From Anoplolepis gracilipes (Eukaryota; Arthropoda; Insecta; Hymenoptera; Formicidae), in NCBI RefSeq assembly GCF_047496725.1, contig NC_132972.1, forward strand, positions 16,837,501 through 16,901,500: a stretch of 64,000 nucleotides of DNA, read 5' to 3'. A program made the translations under genes and the position numbers. Position 1 is the stretch's first letter. Each line of letters opens with the position of its first letter. This document shows positions 48,050 through 59,016 of this stretch, in pieces. The notes under the pieces are model-generated. The model made no database searches, was not told where the DNA came from, and saw only the letters and a list, made by a program, of their open reading frames with translations.

Positions 48050-48665
48050 ATGTACTACGTCGAAAGAAGCAGTGGCGGCCCCAGCAGAAACGTGAATAAT
48101 TACGTACCGAATCGTTATGAAACTCCATTGTTTGAGAACAAATGTGACAAGTAAGTTTTTGTTTAACTTCTTTCTATTTTTTCACAAATTGTTTTTAAAC
48201 TAATTTTTTTTTATTTTATTTTTTTACAGCATTTCGTTGAAGCGTCGTGCGATTCGTATACTAAGTAGACGATACGCATTGACAACCACGGAATTCAAAT
48301 TCCTTGAAATTGGTATCAACGTGGGTACACCGAGTTACGTGGAAATTGTCATAGGAGATCATCAAGGAAAGGAACTGGTATTATCTCTCGAAACGTGGAA
48401 GGGACTCTACGAGCAACGTCGCAATATTCACGATTTACTGCGAAAGGACTCTAAAGATACCTATAATTTTATAAGCGTTGGACCGCTAACAGTGCGAGTT
48501 CATACGATTAACGATACTAAACTTATAAGTCTCGAATCTTTAAACGTACGCATGATGATGATTGAACCGACGTTACACCGTATGTTTAATCTCGATCAAT
48601 GCATCGATGTAACCTTTGATCGATTGGTTAGAATCACCGAGACAGTCGATACTAAGTTTACATAA
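48050..48665 (+). CDS. Spliced Polinton protein of unknown function (178 aa)
   Basis: Exons are 48050-48150 and 48230-48665. The 79-bp intron is GTAAGT...TTTTTTACAG, and the joined length is a multiple of three. The N-terminus is MYYVERSSGGPSRNVNNYVP, and the second exon contains RILSRRYALTTTEFKFLEIG and RMFNLDQCIDVTFDRLVRI. It is a basic, beta-rich protein that I do not recognise. It is the last plus-strand gene. AATAAA signals follow near 48698 and 48820. Confidence 0.6.
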
Positions 48666-48953
48666 TTCTCCAATATCGCGTCCACTATAACGGATAATAA
48701 AAAAGTGTCAAATGCGCCAGCGACGCCTTCAATAAACATCAACTCGTCGATTGCGAACTGGTAGCTTTAGTTTTTAGTCACAATATGTAATAAAAAAAAA
48801 TATATATATAAAAGAAAAGAATAAAGTTTTTTTAAATTTAAATCATGATATAATTTACTCGCACGCATTTCCCATCCGTGCTTCCTCCCACCCGTAAACA
48901 GTCCCAGTTCTCATATGTAGCTCGTTGCGGGGAATGACGTCATGCTGGAACCG

Positions 48954-49160
48954 CGAGAGAGTAAGCGCTAGGAAAGAAAGAGATAGCGCGAGGCGAAGGA
49001 GAGCGAGAGAGTAAACGCTAGGAAAGAAAGAGATAGCGCGAGGCAAAGGAGAGCGAGAGAGTAAGTGCTAGGAAAGAAAGAGATAGCGCGAGGTGAAGTA
49101 GAGCGAGAGAGTAAGTGCTAGGAAAAGAAAGAGATAGCGCAAGGCGAAGGAAAGCGAGAA
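48954..49160. repeat. 50-bp tandem repeat, four copies
   Basis: Units of the form GAGAGAGTAAGCGCTAGGAA plus AAGAGATAGCGCGAGGCGAA start at about 48954, 49004, 49054 and 49104. They contain imperfect AGCGC palindromes. Direct repeats without unique spacers, so not CRISPR. Located in the non-coding part of the Polinton. Confidence 0.8.
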
Positions 49161-49421
49161 CGCAAACAGAAATTTTTTTTCTTTTTTCTTTTTTTTCTTT
49201 TTATAATTTTTTTCTTTTTATAATTTTTTTTTCTTTTTATTATTTTTTTCTTTTTTTTTCTTTTTATATTTTTTTTTATATTAAATATTAAGTTATTATA
49301 TCTAATTATATCTAGTATATGAAGGAAGAAGGATGGGATAGATGAAGGAAGCGCAAGCAAGCAATTATATGTGTTTAACATAATTTCTTTTTTATTTAAA
49401 AAAGTATGTTTATTTACAAAA

Positions 49422-50228
<807 letters not shown>

Positions 50229-50449
50229 TTAAAAATAAAAAGAAAAAGATATAAAAAAAATATATAAAAGATTGCACGCCGATGGTCGAGGGGTACGGCA
50301 CGACGACGACTGCTGCTGCGAGGCACTGGAGGGGATGACCGGGCGGTGGTAGTGGCGTCCAGGCAGGGCTCCTGCATAACAGAAAAAAAAAATTTATTAA
50401 TATTTTCATAATTTGAAAAAGAATCTTACACATCAAGAATTACTTACAA

Positions 50450-50746
50450 TTACTGATCAGAATCAGTATCAGAATCTGGATCATTGTCGATGACATGTTG
50501 TAGATACAACATGTTATCGATATGTTGACGGATTTCCCGATGGATTTCTTGTAACTGCTCAAGACATGCTTGCCGATTTCCGCCTGGTAAACAGCAATTC
50601 TCGCAAGGCTTTCCCCTTAGTCTGTTGTTTTCATTCGTCCATATATAACTTTGTAGTTTAAAGATCACTGTTGAGGCATTTTTTATGTCAAGTTCGCGAT
50701 TTCGTTGAAACTCCACCACCGGATTTAATAGTTTTTCGGTCACCAT
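50450..50746 (-). CDS. Small Polinton ORF (98 aa) with Cys cluster
   Basis: It starts MVTEKLLNPVVEFQRNREL. In the middle is KPCENCCLPGGNRQACLEQ, then a helical stretch and an acidic tail (DNDPDSDTDSDQ). It lies 39 bp after the stop of the right-end acidic cysteine-rich gene in the same direction, so the two may be co-transcribed. Function unknown. Confidence 0.55.
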   Translation of the reverse strand: MVTEKLLNPVVEFQRNRELDIKNASTVIFKLQSYIWTNENNRLRGKPCENCCLPGGNRQACLEQLQEIHREIRQHIDNMLYLQHVIDNDPDSDTDSDQ

Positions 50747-50785
50747 TTTTCACAGCACTTAGTCCTAGCAAATGTCTACAAAAGT

Positions 50786-51217
50786 TTATTGCTGCGCACA
50801 AAAACGACACACACTACATGCTATTACTTGGCATAGTGAGTGTCCACAATTATTACATGAGTTCCAACCGTGATAAATATATTGTCCAGTTTCATGTTTA
50901 TACACAATTTTACCTTGTGTATATAAATCTTGAACTTCAATGAAACATCCCGAACAAAATTTTTCACTATTTTCCTCGTCGTTGTCATACTTTTTTACTT
51001 CGTAATAAAATATGATGTTACACATTTCCTGCCGTTCAGTTATAATTCGTAAATCTTCACGCACTAACGGCACTACTTGTTCATTTAAATAGTCTTCCGG
51101 ATCACTCTCATAATCAGAGTCATTCACTATTTCCACTTCTTCATCGCTGTCGTCGATGATAACCACATCTTCATTGTCTTCATTGTCTTCGATGACAATC
51201 ACATCTTCTATATTCAT
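50786..51217 (-). CDS. Polinton right-end acidic cysteine-rich protein
   Basis: 143 aa. The N-terminal half is acidic (MNIEDVIVIEDNEDNEDVV, DDSDEEVEIVNDSDYESD). Then come FCSGCF, NSCNNCGHSLC and a final CSVCRFCAQQ. The spacing of the last cysteine pairs and the short tail mirror the left-end ORF 35550-35921. First gene inside the right TIR, read inward. Function unknown. The pair suggests duplication with the ends of the element. Confidence 0.7.
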   Translation of the reverse strand: MNIEDVIVIEDNEDNEDVVIIDDSDEEVEIVNDSDYESDPEDYLNEQVVPLVREDLRIITERQEMCNIIFYYEVKKYDNDEENSEKFCSGCFIEVQDLYTQGKIVYKHETGQYIYHGWNSCNNCGHSLCQVIACSVCRFCAQQ

Positions 51218-51303
51218 TTTAGCACTAAATCGAAAGACACTCGACGACTGTTGAATACGTTTTAACGCGGAGACAGATTTTCAAATTCGAGCAGCCGAAT
51301 GTT

Positions 51304-51900
51304 GGCGCTGGTGCGTTGCATTCTTTCCTTAAAAATTATGGAAGATGTTTCGCTCCAGTTTTATGGGAGATTTTCCGCGAGGGTACAAAGCTGCCGAACG
51401 TCGGCGCTTAAAATCTCTTTTTCCATAATATTCTAATGGTCATAAAATGATCATAAAAAATTAGAAAAAAAAGAGAAAAAAAAACACTTTTATGGTTTTT
51501 AAAAATGTCCCCCGGCGATTAAAATCTTTTTTTTTTTCCATAATGGCGCTGATGCGTTGCAGTTCTTTCCCTAAAAATTATGGAAGATATTTTGCTCCAG
51601 TTTTATGGGAGATTTTCCGCAAGGGTACAAAGCTGCCGAACGTCGGCGCTTAAAATCTCTTTTTTCATAATATTCTAATGGTCATAAAATGATCATAAAA
51701 CTAGAAAAAAAAACAGTTTTATGACTTCTAAAATACCCCGGCTATAAAATCAACTGCAAAGATAAACATCTACTTTCGAACGTGTGTAGGACCCTTCCCC
51801 CCCCCCCTTTCCCTAACAGACCCCTCGCGCCTCTCAGATACCCCCGTCCCCGCACTCCCCTCAGCGCCCCATGGCTTAGAATCCCCACTATGACACTACT
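51304..51900. repeat. Right terminal inverted repeat of the Polinton
   Basis: Reverse complement of 34644-35240 with a few substitutions and indels in homopolymers. Pairing stops at 51304, where the two sides diverge after GGCGCTGGTGCG. It carries the same duplicated GCCGAACGTCGGCGC block. Confidence 0.85.
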
Positions 51901-51906
51901 ACAGTG
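51901..51906. other. Right target site duplication ACAGTG of the Polinton
   Basis: Exact match to 34638-34643. Sequence of the interrupted MITE resumes immediately after it. Confidence 0.9.
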
Positions 51907-52464
51907 CATAGATTAAAATGGCCTACCTTGTATATAGAATAGTTTTTTGCATTTCTTGATATATCTCGAAAATTATTCAAAATATCAAAACATGTTTTAT
52001 ACAAAAGTTTCATGGCTAAAACACTTCTATTTGACTAAATTGATAAAATTTAAAAAAATAATTTTTTTCAAAGATTAAAATTTTTTTTTTCAAAATTGTA
52101 TTAATGTGTTTAAATAGAGGATTTTTTATCATGAAACTTTTATATAAAACATTTTTTGATATCTCCAATAATTTTCGAGATATATAGAGAAAACCGAAAA
52201 ATCGCTTTATATATATGGAATAGTTTCACCCCTTAGAATCATTTTTTGGCAGCAACTGAAAATTTTCTAAATTCATCTATTTATCTTCTCCACTTGTGTG
52301 CAAACTTTCATTAAAATCAGAATTTTTGGGTTTGCGAGGTTCTCTTGTAAGTTAAAACGGTCGATAATTCTTTAATTACCTTCAGATTCACCGGGCCCAC
52401 TTGGCAGTCACAAAAATTTATCCAGGACCGATGGTCTTTAATAGTGGACGGGATCCGATAGCGC

Positions 52465-53062
52465 CACAAACTTCTATATAATACCACAGTATATACTGTG
52501 ATAATACTAGACTGCTAACTCCTTATGTATAAGGCAGCTCTAATTTTATGTACAAACAAGTATGTATGACATCCCTTTCTGCGCATGCGCTGTGAAGGCG
52601 CGTGTTGCACGCATGTATATACATACTAAGGGCGCGTTCGGGGGGATACTATTAGCGCTAATAGTGTCATTCTGTCTTTGTTACTCATTAAAAGTTGAAC
52701 AAAGATAGAACGACGCTGTTAGCGCTAATAACGTCTCCCTGAACGCGCCCTAAGTATGATAAAAAAGCTTTTATAAAAGATATAAAATAACTGCACATTT
52801 GTATCCCATAATTTAATATTTATATTTCTTACTTTTTTTACTAACACGACATGTGTTCTGACAAGAATTAAAGACCGAAAGCAGGTTAGAAGTACATGTA
52901 CTGATCATAATGGCGTTGACACATGTCAGCGCATGCGCAAAAAGGGTCATCTTAGCGCTAATAGTATCTCCCCAAACGCGCTCTTAGTACATAAAATTCG
53001 AGAACACTTTATATAAGCAAAATCTAGGGAATTAGCAGTCTAGTATTATATAAAAGTCTGTG
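52465..53062. repeat. CACAGACTT-family element with perfect 8-bp duplication
   Basis: The left end is CACAAACTTCTATATAATAC and the right end finishes AAAAGTCTGTG. GATAGCGC flanks it on both sides (52457-52464 and 53063-53070). It contains the nested MITE 52630-52750. This copy defines the target-duplication length of the family. Confidence 0.8.
52630..52750. repeat. 121-bp foldback MITE, TAA duplication
   Basis: GGGCGCGTTCGGGG at the left and GAACGCGCCC at the right, with TAA on both sides. Inner blocks TAGCGCTAATAGTGTC and GTTAGCGCTAATAACG are inverted. PIF/Harbinger-style duplication. Confidence 0.7.
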
Positions 53063-53070
53063 GATAGCGC

Positions 53071-54014
53071 ACAGTGAATATTAGGACCTTCTGATTGGCT
53101 AACCGTGCTGGTTACTTTAGGCATCGGTCAATATATATGGTTGTGTGCTAACGGGACCCTCCCTTTAATAGTATCTCGTCGGTGATTCGACTTATGTAGT
53201 TCCGTTCTAAAAAATGCATCCAGTTAGTGCTACTATACTACGGAGAAAAAGTGCGTCGGCATATGTCAATGCATGCGCAGAAAGAATTATCTTAGTACAT
53301 AAAATTTGAGGACAATTTATATAAGCAAAATTTGGGGAGTTAGTAGTCTAATAATATATAGAAATTTGTGAGTCTGATACGTGCTTTAGGTGGCTCTAAT
53401 TTTATGTACAAACAAGTGTATATAGTATCTCTTTCTGCGCATGCGTTGTGATGGCACGTGTTACACACATGTACATCAGATTTCTATATATTATTCACAA
53501 AAATATTTAAACACATAATAATTAATTAAATATATTCAGAATCATCAATCATTATCATTTTAAGTAATCAAGAGAGATATGATAATATCAAAAGAATAAT
53601 TATACGTTTACTTTTATTTAAAATATATGCTTACTTAAAAAAAGAAATATTATTTTTTTCCTTTCTATTTATTGTGCATTGGCACAATAATTGCACATTA
53701 GTATCCCATCATATAATATATTTCTCACTTTTTGCACTAACACGTGTCAGAATCATTAAACTACATACCATACTGGAATGAACATTGCCACCCCCACCAC
53801 TGCTATCGCGATCACTAAGAGATAAAATCAGAGATTGAATCAGGACGTGGTTATCTCTTCTTATCGCATACTATCACGCTTAAAAATATTATCCTGCACT
53901 GGCAACCTTCCAAAGTCATGTGAAGTTCACATTAAACTATATATCATAATTTTTACACATATTTAAAAAAAATACATTGATTAATTAAAAATAGAATTTA
54001 AGAAATTAAATTAA
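53071..54014. other. Fragmented repeats, no gene seen
   Basis: Pieces of the CACAGACTT family occur near 53330-53480 (GTACAAACAAGTG, GCGCATGCG). The remainder is AT-rich sequence without a supported ORF. Confidence 0.5.
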
Positions 54015-54135
54015 GGATGTGTTCGGAGGGATACTATTAGCGCTAACAATGTCATTCTATCTTTGTTACTCATTAAAAGTTGAATAAAGATAGAACAACA
54101 CTGTTAGCGCTAATAGTGTCTCCCCGAACGCGCTT
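54015..54135. repeat. Second copy of the GTTCGGGG foldback MITE
   Basis: GGATGTGTTCGGAGGG at the left and CCCCGAACGCGC at the right, TAA on both sides, with the same inner ATTCTATCTTTGTTAC block as 52630-52750. Confidence 0.65.
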
Positions 54136-54291
54136 TAAAGGCCCGGGCACATAAAAAAACTTAAGCCAGAAGACTTAGATCTGAATTCATAGTCATTTGC
54201 CAAATCTTAAAATTTGAGAATTTCTTAAATCTATCCTAATGCATTAGGATAGATTTAAGAAATTCTAAAGTTTTAAGATTTGAGAAACGAC

Positions 54292-54688
54292 CACAGATTC
54301 TATATAATACTAGACTGCTAACTCCTTATGTATAAGGCAGCTCTAATTTTATGTACAAACTAGTATGTATCACATCCCTTTCTGCGCATGCGCTGTGAAG
54401 GCGCGTGTTGCACGCATGTATATACATACATAAGTATGAAACAAGCTTATATGAAAGATATAAAATAACTGCACATTTGTATCCTATAATTTAATATTTA
54501 TATTTCTTACTTTTTTTACTAACACGACATGTGTTCTGACAAGAATTAGAGACCAAAAGCAGGTTAAAAGTACATGTACTGATCATAATGGCGTCGGCAC
54601 ATGTCAGCGCATGCGCAGAAAAGGTCACCATAGCGCTAATAGTATCTCCCCGAACGCGCTCTCAGCAAAAAATTCGAGGACACTTTAT
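54292..54688. repeat. Truncated CACAGACTT-family copy
   Basis: Left end CACAGATTCTATATAATAC and most of the interior are present. The right end is missing because the sequence runs into the foldback at 54689. A short palindrome at 54190-54285 (CTTAAATCTATCCTAATGCA and mirror) precedes it. Confidence 0.6.
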
Positions 54689-54979
54689 GGGCGTTTTCCA
54701 GCAAAGACACAGACGACACAGTGTAAAGTAGTGATTACACTATAGGTTGCGGTTGGAGTTACTGTTGGACATTGGGAACCAACCAATCACAGCAAAGGTT
54801 GCTTTGCTGTGATTGGTTGATTCCCAATGTCCAACAGTAACACCAACCGCAACCGAACTCGCAATCTATACTGTAATCACGGCTTAACACAGTGTCCATT
54901 AGTGTAAGTGAGACACAATAAATGTTCTCCCTCACATTAATGGACACTGTGTCGTCTGTGTCGCTTGCTGGAAAACGCC
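54689..54979. repeat. GGGCGTTTTCCAGC foldback MITE
   Basis: Ends GGGCGTTTTCCAGC and GCTGGAAAACGCCC are perfect inverted repeats. Inner blocks ACACAGTGTAAA, TTGGACATTGGGAA and AACCAATCACAGCAAA are also mirrored. Non-coding. Confidence 0.75.
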
Positions 54980-54991
54980 CCATGTCACTAT

Positions 54992-55641
54992 GGGTGTGTT
55001 CCATATGAATGCTCACGCGCTGTAAGCGCTCACGCTTATAAGCGCTATTTTCAATCGTTCCGTTTGCTGCTTAAGCGCTTAAAATTGCAAACGGAAAGTA
55101 GTTCCTTTTGGGTGCATGAGCATCGTGAGCATGTCAAAATGGCGGAAAAACAGATTGTTCTTTTGTGTTCGCTAATTGTAATAATGTTCGAAATATTGTT
55201 TGATGACGATGGAGATTCTTTAAAATTTAATACAGAAGTAGAAAACATTCTTTTAATTCTTAATAAATATTGCGAGAAAACTGCAATATTACGCTTAAAG
55301 AATTACGTAGAAAAGATTTTACCATCATATACCGATGTACAATTTAAATCATATTTTAGTTATTAATCAAATATTAACCATATATTAATCACATTACAAT
55401 TTAAATTCATTTTTCTGTTCACCATGCGATACCACGGGTGCGTTCCATATGAACGCTCACGCGCTGTAAGCGCTCACGCTTTTGCTGCCCTACCTCGATG
55501 AAATAAGCATTTGTTAGCACAAGTTATGACGTCACAGTGACGTCATTAATACGTTTATAAGCGCTTATAACTCCAAATGGAACAGCGTAAGCAATGCTTA
55601 TAAGCGCTTTAAGCGTGTAAGCGTCCAAAAGGAACACACCC
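54992..55641 (+). mobile_element. Second PIF/Harbinger-like miniature element, TAT duplication
   Basis: GGGTGTGTTCC at the left and GGAACACACCC at the right, TAT on both sides. It is very similar to 7015-7645 throughout and keeps the HARBI1-like N-terminal frame (MAEKQIVLLCSLIVIMFEI, about 55138-55366). The interior has CGTGACGTC-type and AAGCGCTTA palindromes. Confidence 0.65.
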
Positions 55642-55644
55642 TAT

Positions 55645-56465
55645 ACGTCGCCCGAATGGGAGGTTTCATAGTCTCAAAAGTGATTATCTTAAAAAATTTA
55701 TCTCGCTTCGCGTGGCAGAGCGAGGATTTTTTCTGTCAGATTCGTTCGTTTCGACCCAAAATCTATTACTAAAAAAATTTTCAATAAAATCGGTGAGGAG
55801 GACTGCTCATCTTCACATTTACCTGCTTTTTTGCCAAAGTGTGAATCAGCCTTAAAAGAATTTGGAATTTTACCGCACATGATTTTTTTTATTTTCGGAT
55901 AAACTATAGACCTCCAAACGTTGTAAAGAATTTATTCGTGACCACCTAACGATTCTGCATCGAATAAGCTCTTGTTTAACTCAATTGGACGAAAAATAAA
56001 AATATTCGGCTAACTTTACTTCGAAATTTTAATTATTTAATTAAAAAAAAACGATGAACCTCCAAACGTTTTAATTAAACTTCCAATCATCTCTGAACGA
56101 TTTCTAAACGATTAGTTAATTTTAATTTTAAAAAAATCAAAGTGATTTGGCTAACTTTATGGAGCTGCATGTGACGGCACTCTCAGCCTCAAGGATGCCA
56201 ACAGAGAGTTGCGCTACTGTGGATGCGTTCGGGGAACTCGCTATCACACTACCAACGCAAACGCTACCAAAAATGTTCGCGGAGCCAATAGCGTGATAGC
56301 GGTAACAAGCTCTATGAACAGCAATAACGTAGCATATTACCAATTTCAAACCTAACTAAATATTATTTCACATTTTAGGTATAATTTACTAATATTAATG
56401 ATTTTTCTTTTTGGAAGAAAAAAAGTTATAATTATAAGTTAGATATTAAAGTCGCTAGTATTTAA
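55645..56465. other. Repeat remnants, no gene seen
   Basis: A GCGTTCGGGGAACTCGCTAT block at 56223-56242 recurs at 57797, and TAGCGTGATAGCGG mirrors part of it, so this is a MITE remnant. The rest is AT-rich without a supported ORF. Confidence 0.4.
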
Positions 56466-56768
56466 TTATAAACAACGGGTTAATTAAAAACCTGACTAGC
56501 CAAAATTATTCAATTTATTTACACGACGTTTCCGTTGATTATGCATTGCTGCTCTCTGATACTAGGTTCCACAATGAGAATTTGGGTATCGTTTATGAAA
56601 CGCTGCGTAATAATTGTTTCCCTGACAACCTTATTGGACGACACATCAAATAGAGGATCAATTTTTTAAAAAATTTGCGACAATTTAGAATTTGACCCCC
56701 GGGGGAAGGAATTACAAAGAAGCAGCCTTTTTGTTTCAATTCCTTATGTTAATGAATTTAGCTTTTGT

Positions 56769-57203
56769 TTGCGTCGTATTGTGTGTGACGCTGGTTTGAA
56801 CGTCGTTATGACTATAACTAATAAACTTAATACATTGATTAAGCGTGGTAAAGACAGATTACATACTGACTGTAGAACTGATGTTGTTTATAAATTACAG
56901 TGTAAGGATTGCGATGCGCTCTACATAGGCCAAACAAAACGACATATACGCACACGTATTAAAGAACATCTTAACAATATAAAATTACATCCTACCAATC
57001 AATCAGTCGTTAGCAAGCACAGAGTTGAATTTGGGCATGATTTTGAGTGGGACAATCCGGTTATTTTACATGATGAAAAATTTATTAAGAAAAGAGAAAT
57101 AGCTGAAATGTTTTTCATTAAGAAATTTAACTCCACGATTAACCTACAAAGAGATACCGAAAATTTAAATAATATTTATGACAAAATTATAAAGGTCGTT
57201 TGA
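56769..57203 (+). pseudogene. GIY-YIG endonuclease domain of a Penelope-like element
   Basis: 144-aa open frame. A zinc-linker-like CRTDVVYKLQCKDCDALYIG leads into the GIY-YIG core (VVYKLQC...LYIGQTKRHIRTRIKEH), followed by SVVSKHRVEFGHDFEW and a C-terminal helical part. It is the nuclease half of a Penelope-like polyprotein. The upstream RT is degraded, so the frame is a remnant even though it is open. Confidence 0.8.
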
Positions 57204-57507
57204 ACTGTTTTTCTTTTTAAACATTGACAGTTTCGTTTAAAAACTCATGCTGACATGACGTGTCTCGTTGTTTGTGTTCATCTCAAATTTAATAACTATT
57301 GTTTTTAACTAAGTGACATATTTAATTATTCCATCATTAAGTTCTACTTTTAAACATGTCCCATTGGATTCTTTTTTCTCTTTCTTAATTTACGTGTGAG
57401 TAGACTAGTTTTTTAACGATATTATATTGTATTGTTTGTGTTTAATCCAGTAAAAATTGTATCCATATAATAATTTTTTGATCCGTTATATATTTTCTTT
57501 ATAGTTA

Positions 57508-57545
57508 CACTTGAAAAGGACCACAACCATATGGTCGAAACGTCG
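57508..57545 (+). ncRNA. Degenerate hammerhead-ribozyme-like motif
   Basis: CTTGAAAAGGACC, then a hairpin GACC...GGTC, then CGAAACGTC. The order resembles the CTGANGA / stem II / GAAAC / GTC core of the small hammerheads known in Penelope-like elements. The first core box is imperfect, with an extra T and A for G, so activity is doubtful. Confidence 0.35.
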
Positions 57546-57605
57546 TGTAAATAAATTGAATAATTTTGGCTAGTCAGGTCGTTTTTAATTAACCCGTTGT
57601 TTATA

Positions 57606-58021
57606 AAAAGTTATATTTTGATATAAATATTTATAAAATATTTAAATAATTATTATAAATATCTTGTAAATATTTTATAAATATTGTCAATATTGTCATA
57701 TTTATTTAAATATTGATATATATACATCGCTGAATTTTTCTTTATTACGCATTATGTCGATCAGTTATAATAATGGTTATGCTGAACACTACTGGTGCGT
57801 TCGGGGAACTCGCTATCGCACTACCCAATACAAACGCTATCGACACACTACCTCGGAAAGAATAGCATTGGTAGCGTAGAATTATGACGTCACACACCAT
57901 CATTAATAACGTCACGATTGTGTTTGTTAGCACTACTACCTATCTCTGTGAACAGTCGATAGTACTAAATTGCACGAATAGTGTCACCCCGAACGTACTT
58001 TGTATATACTGTGATTTAGGC
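57606..58021. other. AT-rich spacer with a GTTCGGGG MITE remnant
   Basis: 57606-57785 is AT-rich. 57792-58000 starts GGTGCGTTCGGGGAACTCG and ends near CCCCGAACGTACTT, so it is another TIR element. No gene. Confidence 0.45.
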
Positions 58022-58308
58022 CACAGACTTCTATATATAACTAGACTGCTAACTCTGGCAAAATACATAACCCCAAAAAGTATGTACAAAATTTATGTGT
58101 ATGCGTCATCATTAGTAGGATGACAGTCACGCTGATTGGTTGAATTTAAAGCAATGTCACTCACACACGAGTTTTCTATAGTAGCCATATTATATATCTA
58201 TCCCCTTTGTTTCTCTATCCTACTAATGTTGTACATATTTTTCGGAGTCACTTTTTAGATCTAATATATAAGGAAGTTAGCGGTCTAGTTATAATGTAGA
58301 AGTCTGTG
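58022..58308. repeat. CACAGACTT-family short copy
   Basis: Left end CACAGACTTCTATATATAAC and right end ATAATGTAGAAGTCTGTG, with ACTAGACTGCTAACT mirrored as AGTTAGCGGTCTAGTT. Non-coding. No clear duplication. Confidence 0.65.
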
Positions 58309-58331
58309 AATTTAAAACTCTATGAAATATT

Positions 58332-58481
58332 AAAGGCCGCCGCACACACTTTTACATAACGCATAATGCATATACTTAAGGAATTCGATTGGTTGAATTC
58401 CTTATGCATATGTTTGTAGACCAATCAGTTTCCTTATGTATGTGCATTATGCGTTATGCAAAAGTGTGTGCGCCGGCCTTT
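58332..58481. repeat. 150-bp foldback MITE (AAAGGCCGCCGCACAC ends)
   Basis: Ends AAAGGCCGCCGCACACAC and GTGTGTGCGCCGGCCTTT are inverted, with arms continuing through ATAACGCATAATGCATAT. Confidence 0.7.
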
Positions 58482-58500
58482 AGCTTAAACGTAGTCTATG

Positions 58501-58640
58501 GCCTAGTTTACACCGACATACTTTGATACGCGTACTAAATACTACTGGCCAATCATAGCCATTCCATTCTTTAGAAGACTGGCCATGATTGGCTAGTATA
58601 GTATTTAGTACACATATCAAGTGCTCGGTGTAAACTAAGC
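58501..58640. repeat. 140-bp foldback MITE (AGTTTACACCGA ends)
   Basis: GCCTAGTTTACACCGACA at the left mirrors CTCGGTGTAAACTAAGC at the right. Inner blocks TACTAAATACTA and TGGCCAATCATAGCC are also mirrored. It lies 110 bp upstream of the USE1 start. Confidence 0.65.
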
Positions 58641-58749
58641 TTATGATCTCTACACGTGGACAGCAGAAGAAATATTACATGATATGTATTGTATAACTAT
58701 TTTGAACAAACCACATTTTTCTCGTATTGTTTGTTTATTAAGCGAATAA

Positions 58750-58975
58750 ATGTCTCAAGTATCTAAGCTAGAAATTAATATCAAGCGACTTCTAACGCGT
58801 TGCGAATTAATAGCAAAAGATGATCCTCATAAAGACTGGAAACTTGAAAAGGTGTGCGAGCTTCTAATCTTTTATGTTTTTATTTACATTTGTACTTAAC
58901 GCGTACATCTAATTTGATGTTTCATTACAAACATTGTGAAATAATTTTATATATAATAACTGCAAAAAATTAAGT

Positions 58976-59016
<41 letters not shown>

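Larger units (their letters stand above)
56466..57605 (+). mobile_element. Penelope-like retroelement fragment with inverted flanks
   Basis: A block containing AACAACGGGTTAATTAAAAA and ending at the GACGTTTCC region (56470-56535) recurs inverted at 57535-57602. Between them is the C-terminal GIY-YIG endonuclease (56769-57203). The RT domain is missing, and only broken frames remain at 56540-56760. Inverted or tandem 'pLTR' ends are typical of Penelope-like elements. Confidence 0.75.

Noticed and set aside
48954..49160. CRISPR-like regular repeats
   Set aside because: Four direct 50-bp units abut without unique spacers, in a eukaryotic element. This is a simple tandem repeat.
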